In this document: positions 5,377 through 6,284 of the stretch, one piece after another | Numbering within the stretch: position 1 is the stretch's first letter | How the letters are laid out: the number at the start of each line of letters is the position of its first letter | Assembly: GCA_040235415.1 (NCBI GenBank) | Contig: JBECKR010000405.1 | Span: 1-6,284 of the forward strand | Direction: 5' to 3' | From: JBECKR01 sp040235415 | GTDB lineage: Bacteria; Acidobacteriota; Polarisedimenticolia; Polarisedimenticolales; Polarisedimenticolaceae | DNA: 6,284 bases | Position numbers and translations under genes: made by a program | The notes under the pieces: model-generated | Seen by the model: only the letters and a program-made list of their open reading frames with translations | What the model was told of the DNA's origin: nothing | Databases searched by the model: none

Positions 5377-6284
5377 GTGCCCGAGAACGTCGCCATCCTG
5401 GGATTCGGCCGCTTCGGCCGCGCGCTCGCCGAGCTGGTGCTCGACGCCGGCGGACGGGTCGCCGCCTGGGACCCGTCGCCCGCCGTCGAGATCCCGGTCG
5501 CGTCGCGGCGTCCGTCGCCCGCCGAGGCGGTGCGCGACGCCAACGTCGTCGTCCCGGCGGTTCCGGTCCGCGCGCTCGCGCGCGCCGTCGCGGACGTCCG
5601 TTCCGCCCTCCGCCCCGACCAGCTCGTCCTCGACGTCTCGAGCGTGAAGCACGCCGCGGTCGGGGCCCTCGGACGCACCCTGGGCCGCGACGTTCCGTGG
5701 ATCGCGACGCACCCGCTGTTCGGACCGACGAGCATCGCGCTCGGAGAGCGGCCGCTGACCGTCGTCGTTTGTCCGAACGCGTTGCACCCGGCGGCCGCCG
5801 ATCGCGCCTCCCGGTTTTGGGCCGGGCTCGGTTGCGAGGTCGTCGTGCAGCACGCGGCGGACCACGACCGTCTGATGGCGCGCACCCACGCGCTGACGTT
5901 CTTCGTGGCGAAGGGCCTCCTCGATCTCGGCCTCGGCGAGCCGCCCGCGGTCGCGCCGCCGTCGTTCCAGGCGATCTCGCGCACGCTCGACGCGGTACGC
6001 TCCGACGCCGGGCACCTGTTCCGCACCATCCAGAACGACAACCCGTTCGCCGCCTCCGAGCGCGAGCGCCTGCTCGACGCCCTGGCCGCGATCCACGACG
6101 ACCTCGCGTCGGACTCGGACCCCGGGACCGCTCCGGAGGCACGCGCGCGCGACATCCCGGATCTCGGCGACCGGGCACCGGACCTTCGCGAGACCCGCGA
6201 GCTCATCGACGATCTCGACCGCGACCTCGTGCGACTGCTCGCGCGCCGCGTCCAGCTCGCACGGCGCGCCGGGCGAGCCAAGGC
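5377..6284 (+). CDS. tyrA: TyrA-family prephenate/arogenate dehydrogenase fused to a C-terminal chorismate mutase (partial)
   Basis: 302 codons are visible before the window ends, with no stop. Residues 1 to about 245 are a TyrA dehydrogenase, which oxidatively decarboxylates prephenate (or arogenate) on the tyrosine route. A Rossmann motif GFGRFG (9-14) is followed by Asp32 after the second strand (AAWD), favouring NAD over NADP. Further TyrA motifs are LDVSSVK (85-91), THPLFGP (111-117, whose His112 aligns with the catalytic His of E. coli TyrA), DHDRLMARTHALTFF (162-176) and LFRTIQNDNP (214-223). After a linker (about 246-268), residues 269-302 match the first helix of an AroQ chorismate mutase: Arg274, Arg291 and Lys302 align with Arg11, Arg28 and Lys39 of E. 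coli chorismate mutase. The mutase is therefore C-terminal, opposite to E. coli TyrA, and a prephenate dehydratase domain could follow outside the window. Prephenate versus arogenate preference cannot be judged. Confidence 0.93.
   Translation, partial: MPENVAILGFGRFGRALAELVLDAGGRVAAWDPSPAVEIPVASRRPSPAEAVRDANVVVPAVPVRALARAVADVRSALRPDQLVLDVSSVKHAAVGALGRTLGRDVPWIATHPLFGPTSIALGERPLTVVVCPNALHPAAADRASRFWAGLGCEVVVQHAADHDRLMARTHALTFFVAKGLLDLGLGEPPAVAPPSFQAISRTLDAVRSDAGHLFRTIQNDNPFAASERERLLDALAAIHDDLASDSDPGTAPEARARDIPDLGDRAPDLRETRELIDDLDRDLVRLLARRVQLARRAGRAK

Noticed and set aside
4734..6281. Minus-strand frame of 515 codons across the dioxygenase and tyrA
   Set aside because: It runs opposite the clear TyrA coding sequence and out of frame with the dioxygenase; Arg/Ser-rich with no domain.
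1..6284. tRNA, rRNA, CRISPR array, insertion sequence or phage genes
   Set aside because: No clover-leaf-like sequence, spaced direct repeats, transposase or terminal inverted repeats were seen. Repeated GAGCTC-type stretches are Glu/Leu/Ser codons in coding DNA.

Overview
The window is very GC-rich, gene-dense bacterial DNA. GTG starts are common, coding regions overlap or nearly touch, and long open frames occur antisense to real genes, which is a by-product of GC-rich codons. No gene is diagnostic of a phylum. A multi-PAS histidine kinase, a c-di-GMP phosphodiesterase, an Arg-type cysteine dioxygenase and a TyrA-chorismate mutase fusion would fit a high-GC environmental bacterium (Myxococcota, Acidobacteriota, Gemmatimonadota or Eisenbacteria-like). 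That placement is inference only.

Layout: (1) The 3' end of a SpoU/TrmH-type RNA 2'-O-methyltransferase on the plus strand (1-258). (2) A compact three-gene signalling operon on the minus strand, transcribed from about 4454 down to 236: a stand-alone receiver (4454-4038), a degenerate-GGDEF/intact-EAL c-di-GMP phosphodiesterase overlapping it by 4 nt (4041-2701), and, after a 32-nt gap, a membrane-anchored histidine kinase with a HAMP-like linker and three PAS domains (2668-236). The kinase 3' end overlaps the convergent methyltransferase end by 23 bp. (3) A 251-nt intergenic stretch (4455-4705), visibly more A/T-rich than its surroundings, with two dyad symmetries. It probably holds the operon promoter and the 3' end of the next gene. 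(4) A cysteine dioxygenase on the minus strand (5281-4706). (5) Divergent from it across 95 bp, a TyrA-family prephenate/arogenate dehydrogenase on the plus strand (5377 to the window end), with a chorismate mutase (AroQ) domain beginning at its C-terminus. The window cuts it off inside that domain.

How the genes may work together: the kinase, receiver and phosphodiesterase look like one pathway. A cytoplasmic signal read by the PAS domains would control phosphorylation of the receiver, which has no output domain, and the receiver or kinase would tune c-di-GMP breakdown. This resembles a split form of the REC-GGDEF-EAL proteins that are often single chains. The flanking genes are metabolic (cysteine catabolism, aromatic amino acid synthesis) or RNA modification, with no visible functional link to the operon.

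I found no RNA gene, CRISPR array, insertion sequence or clear defence system, and no strong case for a wholly new system. The points most worth checking are the TyrA-then-AroQ domain order, the eukaryote-like Cys/Tyr pair in the dioxygenase, and the split receiver/phosphodiesterase/kinase module.
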